This document shows positions 43,942-53,383 of a stretch of DNA of 64,000 nt, piece after piece. Every line of letters starts with the position of its first letter. The stretch's first letter is position 1. Both the position numbers and the translations under genes were made by a program. Below the pieces are notes generated by a model. That model saw only the letters and a list, made by a program, of their open reading frames with translations, did no database searches and was not told where the DNA came from. Where the stretch lies: positions 1-64,000 of the forward strand of contig CAZJFH010000004.1 in the NCBI GenBank assembly GCA_964545205.1, read 5' to 3'. The DNA is from CAZJFH01 sp964545205 (GTDB lineage Bacteria > Pseudomonadota > Alphaproteobacteria > Rhodospirillales > Magnetospirillaceae).

Positions 43942-45543
43942 TCAGCCGCCGGCCGGGGCCGGCGCGCCGACATAGGCGGCGACGTCGACCGCGTCGATCT
44001 GCTCGGGCGCCAGGAAGCGCGCGGCGTAGTCGCGGTAGACGCCCGAGGTCAGGAACAGGTCGAACAGGTCCGGGTCGATGTGGTTGTCCTTCTTCATGAA
44101 GGACATGATGCGGATCGTCTCGGACAGCGTCTTGGCCTTCTTGTACGGCCGATCGGCGGCGGTCAGCGCCTCGAAGATGTCGGCGATGGCCATCGCCCGG
44201 GTCGGAATCGCCATCTGCTCGCGGGTCAGGCCGTTGGGATAGCCGGTGCCGTCCATCTTCTCGTGGTGGCCGCCGGCGTATTCGACGACGCGGCGCAGAT
44301 CCTCGGGGAACGGCAGTTGTTCGAGCATGCGGATGGTCATCACGATGTGGTCGTTGATGATCTGGCGCTCGGCGTCGGTCAGGGTGCCGCGGGCCACCGA
44401 CAGGTTGGCGACCTCGTCGTCGTCGAGCAGCGGCCGTTCCCGGCCTTCGGCGTCGACCCAGCGTTCGGCGGCGACGGCCGCCAGGCGCTCGATCTTGTCC
44501 GGCGCCATGAACTCGCCGCCCAGGTTGATCTCCTCGACGAAGCGACGGTCGTCGTCGAGCTTCGCCAGCCGCCGATCGAGCCGCGCCTGCAGCGCGTCGC
44601 GGTCGCCGCCCTCGGCGACGGCGCGCCAGAAGTCGCGCTCGGCGGCGTGGCGCAGCGCGGCGAAGCGGGCCTTCACCTCGTGGATGCGGTCGTGGATGGT
44701 CTCCAGCTTGGTCGACTTGTCGACGACGTATTCCGGCGTCGTCACCTTGCCGCAGTCGTGCAGCCAGGCGGCGACCTGCAGCTCGAACCACTCGTCGTCG
44801 GTCAGCGTGAAGCCGGCGAACGGGCCTTGCGTCTGCTCGGTGGCGGCGCGGGTCAGCATCTCGGTCAGCACCGGCACGCGCTGGCAGTGGCCGCCGGTAT
44901 AGGCCGACTTGGCGTCGATGGCGGCGCTGATGACCCGCACGAACGCGTGGAAGAGCTGCTTTTGCGCCTTCAGCAGGCGCCAGTTGTCCAAAGCCACCGC
45001 CGCCTGCGAGGCCAGCGCCTCGACGACCGGCACGACGTCGAGCGGAAACGCGCCCTCGCCCGGCGGATTGATGAGCTGCAGCACGCCCGAGATGCGGCCG
45101 CGGTGGTCCTTCAAGGGCACGGTCAGGAACGCCCGCGAGCGATAGCCGGTGCGCGCGTCGAAGGCCTTGACCCCGGAGAAGTCGAACTTGTCGTCGGCGG
45201 CGTAGGCGTCGGCGATGTTGATCGTGGCGCCGGCGTTGGCGCAGTGGGCGGCGACGTTGCGGTGGTTGGGCGCGCCGCTCGCGTCGTACAGCGGCACCGG
45301 CGGCAGGTTCGGCGCGCTGTCGCTGGTGCCGCCCTGGGCCAGGCCCAGGGAATCGTTGCGCAGGATCTCGAAGCGCAGCACCCGTTCGTCGGAATCGATC
45401 ATGTACAGCGTCGCGCCGTCGGCGGCGGTGATCTCCTTGGCGCCGAGCAGCAGCATCTCGAGCAGACGCTGGTGATTTCGTTCGGCCGACAAGGCGATGC
45501 CGAGCTCGACGAGCTTTCGGTAGCGCCCGTCCTGCTGATCCAT
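43942..45543 (-). CDS. GAF-HD-GYP domain protein (cyclic-di-GMP phosphodiesterase type)
   Basis: A 533-residue signalling protein. A GAF domain occupies about 20-190 (IDSDERVLRFEILRNDS, FLTVPLKDHRGRISGVLQLIN). An HD-GYP domain follows, with H262-D263 in AAWLHDCGK and HHEKMDGTGYP at 426-436. HD-GYP domains hydrolyse cyclic-di-GMP; both key motifs are intact. The insertion between HD and GYP is longer than usual (about 100 residues). The ATG at 45543 is preceded by AAGGAGAAAACG. The adjacent ubiD gene is divergent. Confidence 0.9.
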   Translation of the reverse strand: MDQQDGRYRKLVELGIALSAERNHQRLLEMLLLGAKEITAADGATLYMIDSDERVLRFEILRNDSLGLAQGGTSDSAPNLPPVPLYDASGAPNHRNVAAHCANAGATINIADAYAADDKFDFSGVKAFDARTGYRSRAFLTVPLKDHRGRISGVLQLINPPGEGAFPLDVVPVVEALASQAAVALDNWRLLKAQKQLFHAFVRVISAAIDAKSAYTGGHCQRVPVLTEMLTRAATEQTQGPFAGFTLTDDEWFELQVAAWLHDCGKVTTPEYVVDKSTKLETIHDRIHEVKARFAALRHAAERDFWRAVAEGGDRDALQARLDRRLAKLDDDRRFVEEINLGGEFMAPDKIERLAAVAAERWVDAEGRERPLLDDDEVANLSVARGTLTDAERQIINDHIVMTIRMLEQLPFPEDLRRVVEYAGGHHEKMDGTGYPNGLTREQMAIPTRAMAIADIFEALTAADRPYKKAKTLSETIRIMSFMKKDNHIDPDLFDLFLTSGVYRDYAARFLAPEQIDAVDVAAYVGAPAPAGG

Positions 45544-45680
45544 CACACGTTTTCTCCTTCGGCTCACCCCGATAGCCTATGCCGAAAGCGCCACGTTTTC
45601 CACTTGCCGCACTGGCGGGCTTGACGCGGAGCGCCGTCCATTCTTCGATGGGTGTTCGTCTCTCGCCACCGACACGAGCC

Positions 45681-47189
45681 ATGGCCCACGATTCGCTTCG
45701 CGACTTCATCCAGCGCCTCGAGCGCGAAAACCGCCTGGTGCGGGTCTCGGCCCCGGTCTCGCCGGCGCTGGAGATGACCGAGATCCAGACGCGGCTGCTC
45801 GCCGAGGGCGGGCCGGCGGTGCTGTTCGAGAGCGTCGTGCGCCCCGACGGCGGCCGCTACGACATGCCGGTGCTGGTCAACCTGTTCGGCACCGTCGAGC
45901 GCGTCGCCTGGGGCATGGACCGCACCCCGGCGCAACTGCGCGAGGTCGGCGAGACCCTGGCCTTCCTCAAGCAGCCCGAACCGCCCGGCGGCTGGCGCGA
46001 GGCGATGGAGATGCTGCCGCTGCTGCGCACCGTGATGGCGATGAAGCCGAAGACGGTGGGCGGCGCGCCGTGCCAGGAGGTGGTCTATCGCGGCGACCAG
46101 GTCGACCTGTCGATGCTGCCGGTGCAGACCTGCTGGCCGGGCGAGCCGGCGCCGCTGATCACCTGGCCGCTGGTGGTGACCAAGGGCCCCGGCGGCGACC
46201 GCCGCGACGTCTTCAACCTCGGCATCTACCGGATGCAGGTGACCGGGCGCAACACCACCCTGATGCGCTGGCTCAAGCATCGCGGCGGCGCCCTGCACCA
46301 CGCCCGCTGGGGCGCCGAGAAGAAGGAGCCGCTGCCCTGCGCCGTGGTGATCGGCGCCGATCCCGGCACCATCCTGGCCGCGGTGACGCCGGTGCCCGAC
46401 ACCTTGTCGGAATACCAGTTCGCGGGCCTGCTGCGCGGCGCCAAGGTCGAGCTCGCCGACTGCCTGACCGTGCCGCTGAAGGTGCCGGCCAACGCCGAGA
46501 TCGTGCTCGAGGGCCACGTCTCGCTGACCGACTACGGCGACGAGGGCCCCTACGGCGACCACACCGGCTACTACAACTCGGTCGAGCCGTTCCCGGTGTT
46601 CACCGTCTCGGCGATGACCATGCGCAAGCGGCCGATCTACCTGTCGACCTTCACCGGCCGGCCGCCGGACGAGCCCAGCGTGCTCGGCGAGGCGCTGAAC
46701 GAGGTGTTCATCCCGCTCCTGCAGCAGCAGTTCCCCGAGATCGTCGACTTCTGGCTGCCGCCCGAGGGTTGCTCGTACCGCATCGCCGTGGTGTCGATCC
46801 GCAAGGCCTATCCCGGCCATGCGCGCCGCGTCATGATGGGGGTGTGGTCGTTCCTGCGCCAGTTCGTCTACACCAAGTTCGTCATCGTGGTCGACGACGA
46901 CATCGACGCGCGCGACTGGAAGGACGTGATGTGGGCGATCTCGACCCGCATGGACCCGGCCCGCGACATCATGGTCGTCGAGAACACGCCGATCGACTAC
47001 CTGGACTTCGCCTCGCCCGAATCGGGGCTCGGCGGCAAGCTGGGCATGGACGCCACCAACAAGCTGCCGCCCGAGACCAGGCGCGAGTGGGGCGAAAAGA
47101 TACGAATGGATCAGACCATCGTCGACGAGGTGACGCGCAAATGGTCGGAGTACGGGCTTCCCGGCTCGGGCCGCCCTATCTGGAAATAG
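45681..47189 (+). CDS. ubiD: UbiD-family prenylated-FMN decarboxylase
   Basis: A 502-residue UbiD decarboxylase, expected to convert 4-hydroxy-3-polyprenylbenzoate in ubiquinone synthesis. NLGIYRMQVTGRNTTLMRWL carries the prFMN/metal-binding region, and EGPYGDHTGYYN holds the conserved Glu and Asp. Other UbiD relatives act on aromatic acids, so the ubiquinone role rests on the ubiB and ubiE genes elsewhere in the window. The ATG at 45681 (MAHDSLRDFIQ) is preferred; the in-frame extension from 45579 is unlike the family. No ubiX gene is adjacent. Confidence 0.88.
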   Translation: MAHDSLRDFIQRLERENRLVRVSAPVSPALEMTEIQTRLLAEGGPAVLFESVVRPDGGRYDMPVLVNLFGTVERVAWGMDRTPAQLREVGETLAFLKQPEPPGGWREAMEMLPLLRTVMAMKPKTVGGAPCQEVVYRGDQVDLSMLPVQTCWPGEPAPLITWPLVVTKGPGGDRRDVFNLGIYRMQVTGRNTTLMRWLKHRGGALHHARWGAEKKEPLPCAVVIGADPGTILAAVTPVPDTLSEYQFAGLLRGAKVELADCLTVPLKVPANAEIVLEGHVSLTDYGDEGPYGDHTGYYNSVEPFPVFTVSAMTMRKRPIYLSTFTGRPPDEPSVLGEALNEVFIPLLQQQFPEIVDFWLPPEGCSYRIAVVSIRKAYPGHARRVMMGVWSFLRQFVYTKFVIVVDDDIDARDWKDVMWAISTRMDPARDIMVVENTPIDYLDFASPESGLGGKLGMDATNKLPPETRREWGEKIRMDQTIVDEVTRKWSEYGLPGSGRPIWK

Positions 47190-47268
47190 GATCACCCGCG
47201 CCGCCGACCCCCGGCGGCCGCATCGTCATGCCCATGGACCGACTGGACCGGAACGAAGGAGCCGAAGA

Positions 47269-48612
47269 ATGGCCGCCGATGCCGCCCTCAACGTGCTGAG
47301 CGACCTGCTCGCCCGCGCCCGCAACGCCGGCGCCGACGCCGCCGACTGCGTGCTGGTCGATGCCGTCTCGATGTCGCTGGCCTACCGGCTGGGCAAGCCG
47401 GAACGGCTCGAACGCTCGGAATCGGCCGATATCGGCCTGCGCGTGTTCGTCGGCAAGAGCCAGGCGCTGGTATCCTCGTCCGACCGCTCGCCGAAGGCGC
47501 TGGACGAGTTGGTCGAGCGCGCGGTGGCGATGGCCCGCACCGTGCCCGAGGACCCCTATTGCGGCCTCGCCGATCCCGAACAGCTCGCCCGCGACCTGCC
47601 CGAGCTCGACCTGTGCGACCCGGCCGAGCCGGCGGCCGAGGCGCTGGTCGAGATGGCGCACCGCGCCGAGGACGCCGCCCGCGCCGTCGACGGCGTCACC
47701 AATTCCGAGGGCGCCGAGGCCGGCTGGGGCCGCTACGACGTCGCGGTGGCCGGGACCAACGGCCTCGCCCACGCCTATTCGTCCTCCAGCGCCTCGCTGT
47801 CGGTGTCGGTGCTGGCCGGCGACGTGCGCACCGGCATGGAGCGCGACTACGACTTCTCGACCGCCGTCCATCTTTCCGACATGCGCAGCCCCGAGGACAT
47901 CGGCCACGGCGCCGGCCGCCGCGCGGTCGCCCGCCTCGGCGCGCGCAAGGTCAAGACCTGCCGCGTGCCGGTGGTGTTCAGCCCCCGCGTCGCCCGCGGC
48001 CTGATGGGCAGCCTGGCCGGGGCGATCAACGGCAGCTCGGTGGCGCGCGGCACCTCGTTCCTCAAGGACAAGCTGGGCCAGCGCATCTTCGCCGAGGGCG
48101 TGACCGTGGTCGACGACCCGCACCGCCGCCGCGGCCTGCGCTCGAAGCCCTGCGACGGCGAGGGCGTCGCCAACATGCGCCGCAACATCGTCGAGGACGG
48201 CGTGCTGACCACCTGGCTGCTCGACCTGCGCTCGGCGCGCCAGCTCGGGCTGGCCTCGACCGGCCACGCCTCGCGCGGCACCTCGTCGCCGCCCAGCCCC
48301 AGCGCCACCAACTTCTATCTGGAGCGCGGCGAGCTCACCGCCGCCGAGCTGATGGAGGACATCCGCGACGGCTTCTACGTCACCGAGCTGTTCGGCCAGG
48401 GCGTCAACCCGGTGACCGGCGACTACAGCCGCGGCGCCGCCGGGTTCTGGATCCAGGGCGGCGAGATCGCCTTTCCGGTCAGCGAGATGACGGTGGCGGG
48501 AAACCTGAAGGAGATGTTCCTGAACCTGACCCCGGCCAGCGACCTCGTCTTCCGCTACGGCGTCGACAGCCCGCATGTGCGCGTCGAGGGCATGACGGTG
48601 GCGGGGCTTTGA
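47269..48612 (+). CDS. PmbA/TldE metallopeptidase-family protein
   Basis: A 447-residue member of the TldD/PmbA (U62) family, which works with TldD to process peptides such as microcin precursors and CcdA. Visible are the N-terminal RLGKPERLERSESADIGLRVFVG, the middle VVFSPRVARGLMGSL, and the C-terminal GVNPVTGDYSRGAAGFWIQGG, all family signatures. In this subfamily the HExxxH zinc motif is absent, as in PmbA/TldE. No tldD is in the window. Confidence 0.9.
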   Translation: MAADAALNVLSDLLARARNAGADAADCVLVDAVSMSLAYRLGKPERLERSESADIGLRVFVGKSQALVSSSDRSPKALDELVERAVAMARTVPEDPYCGLADPEQLARDLPELDLCDPAEPAAEALVEMAHRAEDAARAVDGVTNSEGAEAGWGRYDVAVAGTNGLAHAYSSSSASLSVSVLAGDVRTGMERDYDFSTAVHLSDMRSPEDIGHGAGRRAVARLGARKVKTCRVPVVFSPRVARGLMGSLAGAINGSSVARGTSFLKDKLGQRIFAEGVTVVDDPHRRRGLRSKPCDGEGVANMRRNIVEDGVLTTWLLDLRSARQLGLASTGHASRGTSSPPSPSATNFYLERGELTAAELMEDIRDGFYVTELFGQGVNPVTGDYSRGAAGFWIQGGEIAFPVSEMTVAGNLKEMFLNLTPASDLVFRYGVDSPHVRVEGMTVAGL

Positions 48613-48618
48613 GAATAC

Positions 48619-48685
48619 CCTCTCCCGCCCGCGGGAGAGGGAGGCGCAGCCCCCACCCCAGCCCTCCCCCGCGAGCGGGGGAGGG
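48619..48685. repeat. Two tandem dispersed hairpin repeats
   Basis: Copy A (48619-48640): CCTCTCCCGC, CC, GCGGGAGAGG. Copy B (48662-48685): CCCTCCCCCGC, GA, GCGGGGGAGGG. They fill the gap between pmbA and the HD gene, separated by GGCGCAGCCCCCACCCCAG. Confidence 0.85.
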
Positions 48686-48709
48686 AGCGCAACCCGACGA
48701 GAAACGAGC

Positions 48710-49333
48710 ATGGACGCACTGACCCCCGGCAAGGCCGGCGCCCGGCTGGCGCGGCAGATGGCCTTCGTCGCCGAGATCGACAAGCTCAAGCACATCCTGC
48801 GCCAGACCTGGCTGCTGGACGGCTCGCGGCGCGAGAACGACGCCGAGCATTCCTGGCACATCGCGACGATGGCGCTGGTGCTGGCCGAGCACGCCGAACA
48901 GCCGGTCGACCTCGGCAAGGTGATCCGCATGATGCTGGTCCACGACCTGGTCGAGATCGACGCCGGCGACACCTTCATCTACGACGAGGCCGGACACGCC
49001 GACAAGGAGGCCCGCGAGCAGGCCGCCGCCGAGCGGCTGTTCGGCATGCTGCCCGCCGACCAGGCCGCCGAGATGCGCGCCTGGTGGGACGAGTTCGAGG
49101 CCCGCGAGACGCCCGAGGCGCGCTTCGCCGCCGCGATCGACCGGCTGCAGCCGCTGATGCACAACTACCTGACCGAGGGCAAGGCGTGGCGGGCGCATGG
49201 CGTGACCGCCGACAAGGTGGTCGCCATGAACCGCGACCGCATCGCCGCGGTGTCGCCGGCGCTGTGGCGGGTGGCGCGCGGCATGATCGACGAGGCGGTG
49301 GCCAAGGGCTGGCTGGCGCCGGCGCCGGGATGA
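48710..49333 (+). CDS. HD-domain phosphohydrolase (YfbR-like)
   Basis: A 207-residue HD_3-type protein, resembling 5'-deoxynucleotidases of the YfbR group that dephosphorylate deoxynucleoside monophosphates. Metal ligands are visible: DAEHSWHIATMAL (H), LVHDLVEIDAGD (HD) and a later FAAAIDRLQPL (D). The substrate is inferred from the family. It overlaps the next gene by 4 bp (ATGA). Confidence 0.85.
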   Translation: MDALTPGKAGARLARQMAFVAEIDKLKHILRQTWLLDGSRRENDAEHSWHIATMALVLAEHAEQPVDLGKVIRMMLVHDLVEIDAGDTFIYDEAGHADKEAREQAAAERLFGMLPADQAAEMRAWWDEFEARETPEARFAAAIDRLQPLMHNYLTEGKAWRAHGVTADKVVAMNRDRIAAVSPALWRVARGMIDEAVAKGWLAPAPG

Positions 49334-50349
49334 CCGCGCGCCCGGTCACCCTGCGCCTGGACCACTGGCGCCGGCGCGGCGCTGACGTGCGCGACGGGCT
49401 GTCGGCGGCGCGCGCCGTCGGGCCGCATCTGTGGCTGGCCTGCGACGAGACGGCGGCGCTCGAACGCCTGACCCTGCAGCCCGACGGCGCCTTCGCGGCG
49501 CATGCGCCGTTTCCGCTCGCCGACCTGCTCGACCTGCCCGGCAAGGCCGACGGCGAGGCCGACATCGAGGCGCTGGCCTTCGACGGCGGCCATCTGTGGG
49601 TGATCGGCTCGCAAAGCCGCAAGCGCAAGAAGCCCAAGCCCGGCATGGCGGCGGCCGAGGCGGCGGCGCGCCTGGCGACGTTGAAGCACGACGCCAACCG
49701 CTACCTGCTGGCGCGGCTTCCGCTCGGCGAAGACGGCGCGCCGCTGCCGCGCGGCGCCGCGCGGCTGGCCGGCGGCAAGCGCGGCAACCTGCTGACCCAG
49801 GCGCTGGCGCGCGATGCGCATCTGGGCGCGTTCATGAAGCTTCCGGGCAAGGACAACGGCCTCGACGTCGAGGGCCTCGTCGCCGACTGCGACCGGCTGC
49901 TGCTCGGCCTGCGCGGCCCGGTGCTGCGCGGCTGGGCGGTGGTGGTCGAGATCCGCGTCGTCGAGGGCGCCGGCGCCCGGCTGCGCCTGGGCGCGCCCCC
50001 GCGCAAGCACTTCCTCGACCTCGGCGGGCTCGGCATCCGCGACCTGTGCCGCGACGGCGACGACCTGCTGGTGATGGCAGGCCCGACCATGGACCTGCCG
50101 GGCCCGTTCGCGGTCCACCGCTGGCACGGCGGCGCGGCCGCCGGCGACGGCGACGACCTGGTGCCGGCCGGGCGGCTGCCGCGGGTGCTGGAATTTCCCT
50201 GGAACCGCGGCGCCCAGAAGCCCGAGGGCATGACCCTGCTCGACGCGCCCGGCCTGCCGCCGGGGCTGCTGGTCGTCTACGACGAGCCCGCCGAGCACCG
50301 CAAGCCGGCCGCCGGCGAGGTGATCTGCGACCTGTTCCCGAAACCGTAG
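49330..50349 (+). CDS. DUF3616 domain protein
   Basis: A 339-residue protein resembling DUF3616 proteins, probably a beta-propeller-like fold. Seen are DIEALAFDGGHLWVIGS, DGLDVEGLVADCDRLLLGLRGPV (the repeated 'leG' propeller motif) and GIRDLCRDGDDLLVMAGPTM. Function unknown. It is translationally coupled to the HD gene. Confidence 0.65.
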   Translation: MTARPVTLRLDHWRRRGADVRDGLSAARAVGPHLWLACDETAALERLTLQPDGAFAAHAPFPLADLLDLPGKADGEADIEALAFDGGHLWVIGSQSRKRKKPKPGMAAAEAAARLATLKHDANRYLLARLPLGEDGAPLPRGAARLAGGKRGNLLTQALARDAHLGAFMKLPGKDNGLDVEGLVADCDRLLLGLRGPVLRGWAVVVEIRVVEGAGARLRLGAPPRKHFLDLGGLGIRDLCRDGDDLLVMAGPTMDLPGPFAVHRWHGGAAAGDGDDLVPAGRLPRVLEFPWNRGAQKPEGMTLLDAPGLPPGLLVVYDEPAEHRKPAAGEVICDLFPKP

Positions 50350-50394
50350 CCGGGGCCGTTGCCAAATCGCCGGGCGCCGTGCGATACCCGAGCC

Positions 50395-52194
50395 ATGCAC
50401 CGTCCCAGCGCGCTCGCCGCCGCCGTCCTGATCGCCCTGCTCGTGCAGGTGCTGCTGGTCGCCATCGGCGCCACCCCGGTGCTGCAGGGCCAGCTCATCG
50501 ACGCCGACGCCTACATGCGCCTCGCCCAGGTGCGCCATCTGTGGACCACCGGCGACTGGTTCGACCATCACCTGCCGCTGAGCAACGCCCCCTACGGCGA
50601 GAACATCAACTGGACGCGGCTGTTCGACGCGCTGCTGCTGTCCGGCGCCTGGGTCGGAAGCTGGTTCACCGACTTCGAATCGGCGCTGTACGGCTGGGCC
50701 GTGGTGATCAGCCCGGTGCTGCTGCTCGCCACCCTGCTGGCGCTGTCCCTGGCGCTGCGGCCGCTGGTCGGCGACGGCGGCTATCTGCTGGCGGTGATGG
50801 TGATGCTGGCGCAGCCGGAGACCAACTGGATCTACCTGTTCGGCCGCCCCGACCATCACAGCCTGATGGGCCTGCTGTTCGTGCTCGGCCTGGCGCTGCT
50901 GGTGCGGCTGGTGCTCGACCGCGGCGGGCGCCGGATGGCCTTCGCCGCCGGCCTGCTCGGCAGCCTGGCGCTGTGGGTCAGCGTCGAGTCGCTGCTGGCG
51001 CAGCTGTTCTTTCCGCTCGCCCTGATCGTGCTGTGGATCTGGCGGCGCGACGACTACCTGGCCAAGGTCGCGGCCCATCTCGGCGGGCTGGCGCTGGGCC
51101 TGACGGCGGTGGTGAGCCTCGAGCACGGACGCGAGTTGTGGCTGCAGCCGATGTATGCCCGCGTCTCGGTCGTGCACTGGCTGCTGGCGGCGGTCTCGGC
51201 GCTGCTGTGGACCGGCCTGGTCGCCGCCGACCGCAACCGGCGCGGCCGCTTCGACGCGCCGCGCGCCCGGCTGCTGGCCGCCGCCGGCGCGGCCGCCGCC
51301 GCCGGCGTGGTGATGCTGGCGGTGTTCCCGAAATTCTTCGCCGGCCCGCATGCCGAGATCGCCGACATCGTCGTGGCCTGGCAGCGCGACAATCCGGAAT
51401 ACGAGGTGATCTTCCCCCACGACCGCGAATCGCTGGCCGAGTTCGTGTTCCACCTGCTGCCCGGCCTGCTCGGCGGCGCCTACGCCGTGTGGCGGCTGCG
51501 CCGCGGCGGCCAGGCCGAGGCGCGGCTGATGGCGGCGCTGCTGGTCGGTCTGGCCGTCTATCTGCCGATCGCGCTCTACGAGATCCGCTGGACCAGCTAC
51601 GTCCAGTTCCTGGCCGTGGTGCCGTGGACCCTGGCGCTGCTGCGGCTGCTCGAGGCGGCGCGGCGGCGCCGGGCGCTGCTGGCGCGGGTCGCGGCGCAGG
51701 CGCTGGTGCTGGTGCTCGGGCTCGGCGGCCACGCCATCGCCGCGGCGGCGCTGCTGCCGGCCGAGGCGCGGCTGCGGGCCGAGGACAGCCCCTATTCGCC
51801 GGTCTGCGCCGCCTTCGACGAGCTTGCGCCGGTGCTGGAGGCGCGCTTCGCCGGTTCGCCGATCCTGATGACCTACTACTACCGCGGCGCCGAGATGATC
51901 TGGCGCACGCCGCTGCGGGTCGTCGGCTCGCCCTACATGGACGAGGCCGGCCTGCGCGACACCGACGCCTTCTTCTCGGCCCACGACCCGGCGGTGCCGC
52001 GCGCCGTCGCGGCGCGACGCGGCATCGAGCTGGTGCTCACCTGCACCTGCTGCAACGACGCCACCACCTATCCCGACCCGCGCTCGTTCCATGCCCGGCT
52101 GCAACGCGGCGCGCCGCCGCCGTGGCTGGAGCGCCTGGACCTGCCGCCGCCGCTCGACGGCATGTTCCAGCTCTATCGCGTGCGCTCAGAATAG
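50395..52194 (+). CDS. Polytopic membrane protein, STT3/GT-C-like, unassigned
   Basis: A 599-residue protein with roughly eleven hydrophobic segments and a C-terminal soluble part. It resembles GT-C oligosaccharyltransferases in layout: a DADAYMRLAQVRHL segment after the first helix (D36, D38), a PLSNAPYGENINWTRL loop, and RPDHHSLMG (D153-H154-H155), reminiscent of the acidic and DHH motifs of STT3/AglB. The final domain has MTYYYRGAEMIW and VLTCTCCND. I do not recognise the family; the role is inferred. It ends 9 bp inside the convergent beta-helix gene. Confidence 0.6.
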   Translation: MHRPSALAAAVLIALLVQVLLVAIGATPVLQGQLIDADAYMRLAQVRHLWTTGDWFDHHLPLSNAPYGENINWTRLFDALLLSGAWVGSWFTDFESALYGWAVVISPVLLLATLLALSLALRPLVGDGGYLLAVMVMLAQPETNWIYLFGRPDHHSLMGLLFVLGLALLVRLVLDRGGRRMAFAAGLLGSLALWVSVESLLAQLFFPLALIVLWIWRRDDYLAKVAAHLGGLALGLTAVVSLEHGRELWLQPMYARVSVVHWLLAAVSALLWTGLVAADRNRRGRFDAPRARLLAAAGAAAAAGVVMLAVFPKFFAGPHAEIADIVVAWQRDNPEYEVIFPHDRESLAEFVFHLLPGLLGGAYAVWRLRRGGQAEARLMAALLVGLAVYLPIALYEIRWTSYVQFLAVVPWTLALLRLLEAARRRRALLARVAAQALVLVLGLGGHAIAAAALLPAEARLRAEDSPYSPVCAAFDELAPVLEARFAGSPILMTYYYRGAEMIWRTPLRVVGSPYMDEAGLRDTDAFFSAHDPAVPRAVAARRGIELVLTCTCCNDATTYPDPRSFHARLQRGAPPPWLERLDLPPPLDGMFQLYRVRSE

Positions 52195-53169
52195 GTCGGC
52201 CGCCGGCGGCACCGCCAGAGTCAGCGCCTCGGTCTCGCCGCCGCCCCGCAGCAGCAGTTCGCCCTGCGTCCACGCCGGCGGCGCCGTCCAGTCCGGCGGC
52301 TGCTGCAGCTTCACCGAGCCCTGGTCGTCGCGCGCGCCCGAGACGCGCAGCGGCACCTGCCAGAAGGCGTTGTCGCGCAGCACGGCCGGGGTCTCGGTGA
52401 AGTTGAGCACCGCCACCGCGTCCCAGTACTCGTTGGCGAAGGTGTTGCCCTCGACCCGCAGGCTGCCGTCCGGCCACAGCCCGCCCTCGGCGCCGTAGGC
52501 GATCAAGGCCGGGTTCTGCGCCCGTTTGCCCTGCACGATGAGGTTGCCCCTGACCAGCCCGCGGCCGCCGTTCGGCAGGTCGATGCTGTACGAGGCGGTG
52601 CCGTCGCCGTCGACCAGGCGGCTGCCGGTCACCACCGTCTCGGCGGCGCGGCTCTTGATGTGGTGGCCGACGCGGGTGCCGTGGAACCAGCTGTCGACGA
52701 CCTCGAGCCGGTCGGCGCGGTTGACGTAGATGCCGTGGGTGTAGCCGCTGCCGTCGCCGTTGTCGGCGAATTCCGACTCGACGACGCGGACGACGGCGCC
52801 GGCCCCGGCGCCCGAGAGGATGCCGTTCTCGTTGTCGCGGAACAGGCTGTGCCTCACGGTCAGGTTCCCGGCCTCGTGGCGGATGCCGGCGCCGTTGCGG
52901 TCGGGCACCCGCGCGCCCGAGAAGGCCAGGTGCTCGATGACCACGTCGTCGCGGACGACCAGGATCGCCTTGCCGTTGGGGATCGGCCGCGTCGCCTTCA
53001 GATGCGCGACGCCGCCGACGCCGACGATGGTCACCGCCGCGTCGACGGTGGCGAAGTCGTTCTCGTAGGTGCCGGCCATCACCGCGACGACGTCGCCGTC
53101 GCGGGCGGCGGCGAGGGCGTCCGCGATCCGGGCGTGCGGCTGGCCGGGACCGACGACGAGGCGGGCCAT
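52186..53169 (-). CDS. Right-handed parallel beta-helix protein
   Basis: A 327-residue protein of repeating beta-helix coils: DDVVIEHLAFSGARVPDRNGAGIRHEAGN, LTVRHSLFRDNENGIL, RLEVVDSWFHGTRVGHHI and VVTGSRLVDGDG are successive turns of the NosD/pectate-lyase type. No signal peptide is seen. Such proteins bind or cleave polysaccharides, but no catalytic set can be named. It converges with the STT3-like gene with a 9-bp overlap. Confidence 0.8.
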   Translation of the reverse strand: MARLVVGPGQPHARIADALAAARDGDVVAVMAGTYENDFATVDAAVTIVGVGGVAHLKATRPIPNGKAILVVRDDVVIEHLAFSGARVPDRNGAGIRHEAGNLTVRHSLFRDNENGILSGAGAGAVVRVVESEFADNGDGSGYTHGIYVNRADRLEVVDSWFHGTRVGHHIKSRAAETVVTGSRLVDGDGTASYSIDLPNGGRGLVRGNLIVQGKRAQNPALIAYGAEGGLWPDGSLRVEGNTFANEYWDAVAVLNFTETPAVLRDNAFWQVPLRVSGARDDQGSVKLQQPPDWTAPPAWTQGELLLRGGGETEALTLAVPPAADLF

Positions 53170-53383
53170 GGGCGGGACCTTTCCTGCAGTCTCGCCCCCA
53201 AGCTAGAGCCGGCGCGCCGCGGTGATGAAGCCCGACGGAAGGGATGCGCCCCGCGCCAAAGGCTTAGCACCTGCCCAGGCGTTACCGCTTTGATGGTATG
53301 TACGGTGGCCGGACGCGCCGCCTGATCGCCGCGGGATGCCCCGGCCGCGGCGACGTGAGCTCGCCGGGCGCGGCGTCGGCGCG

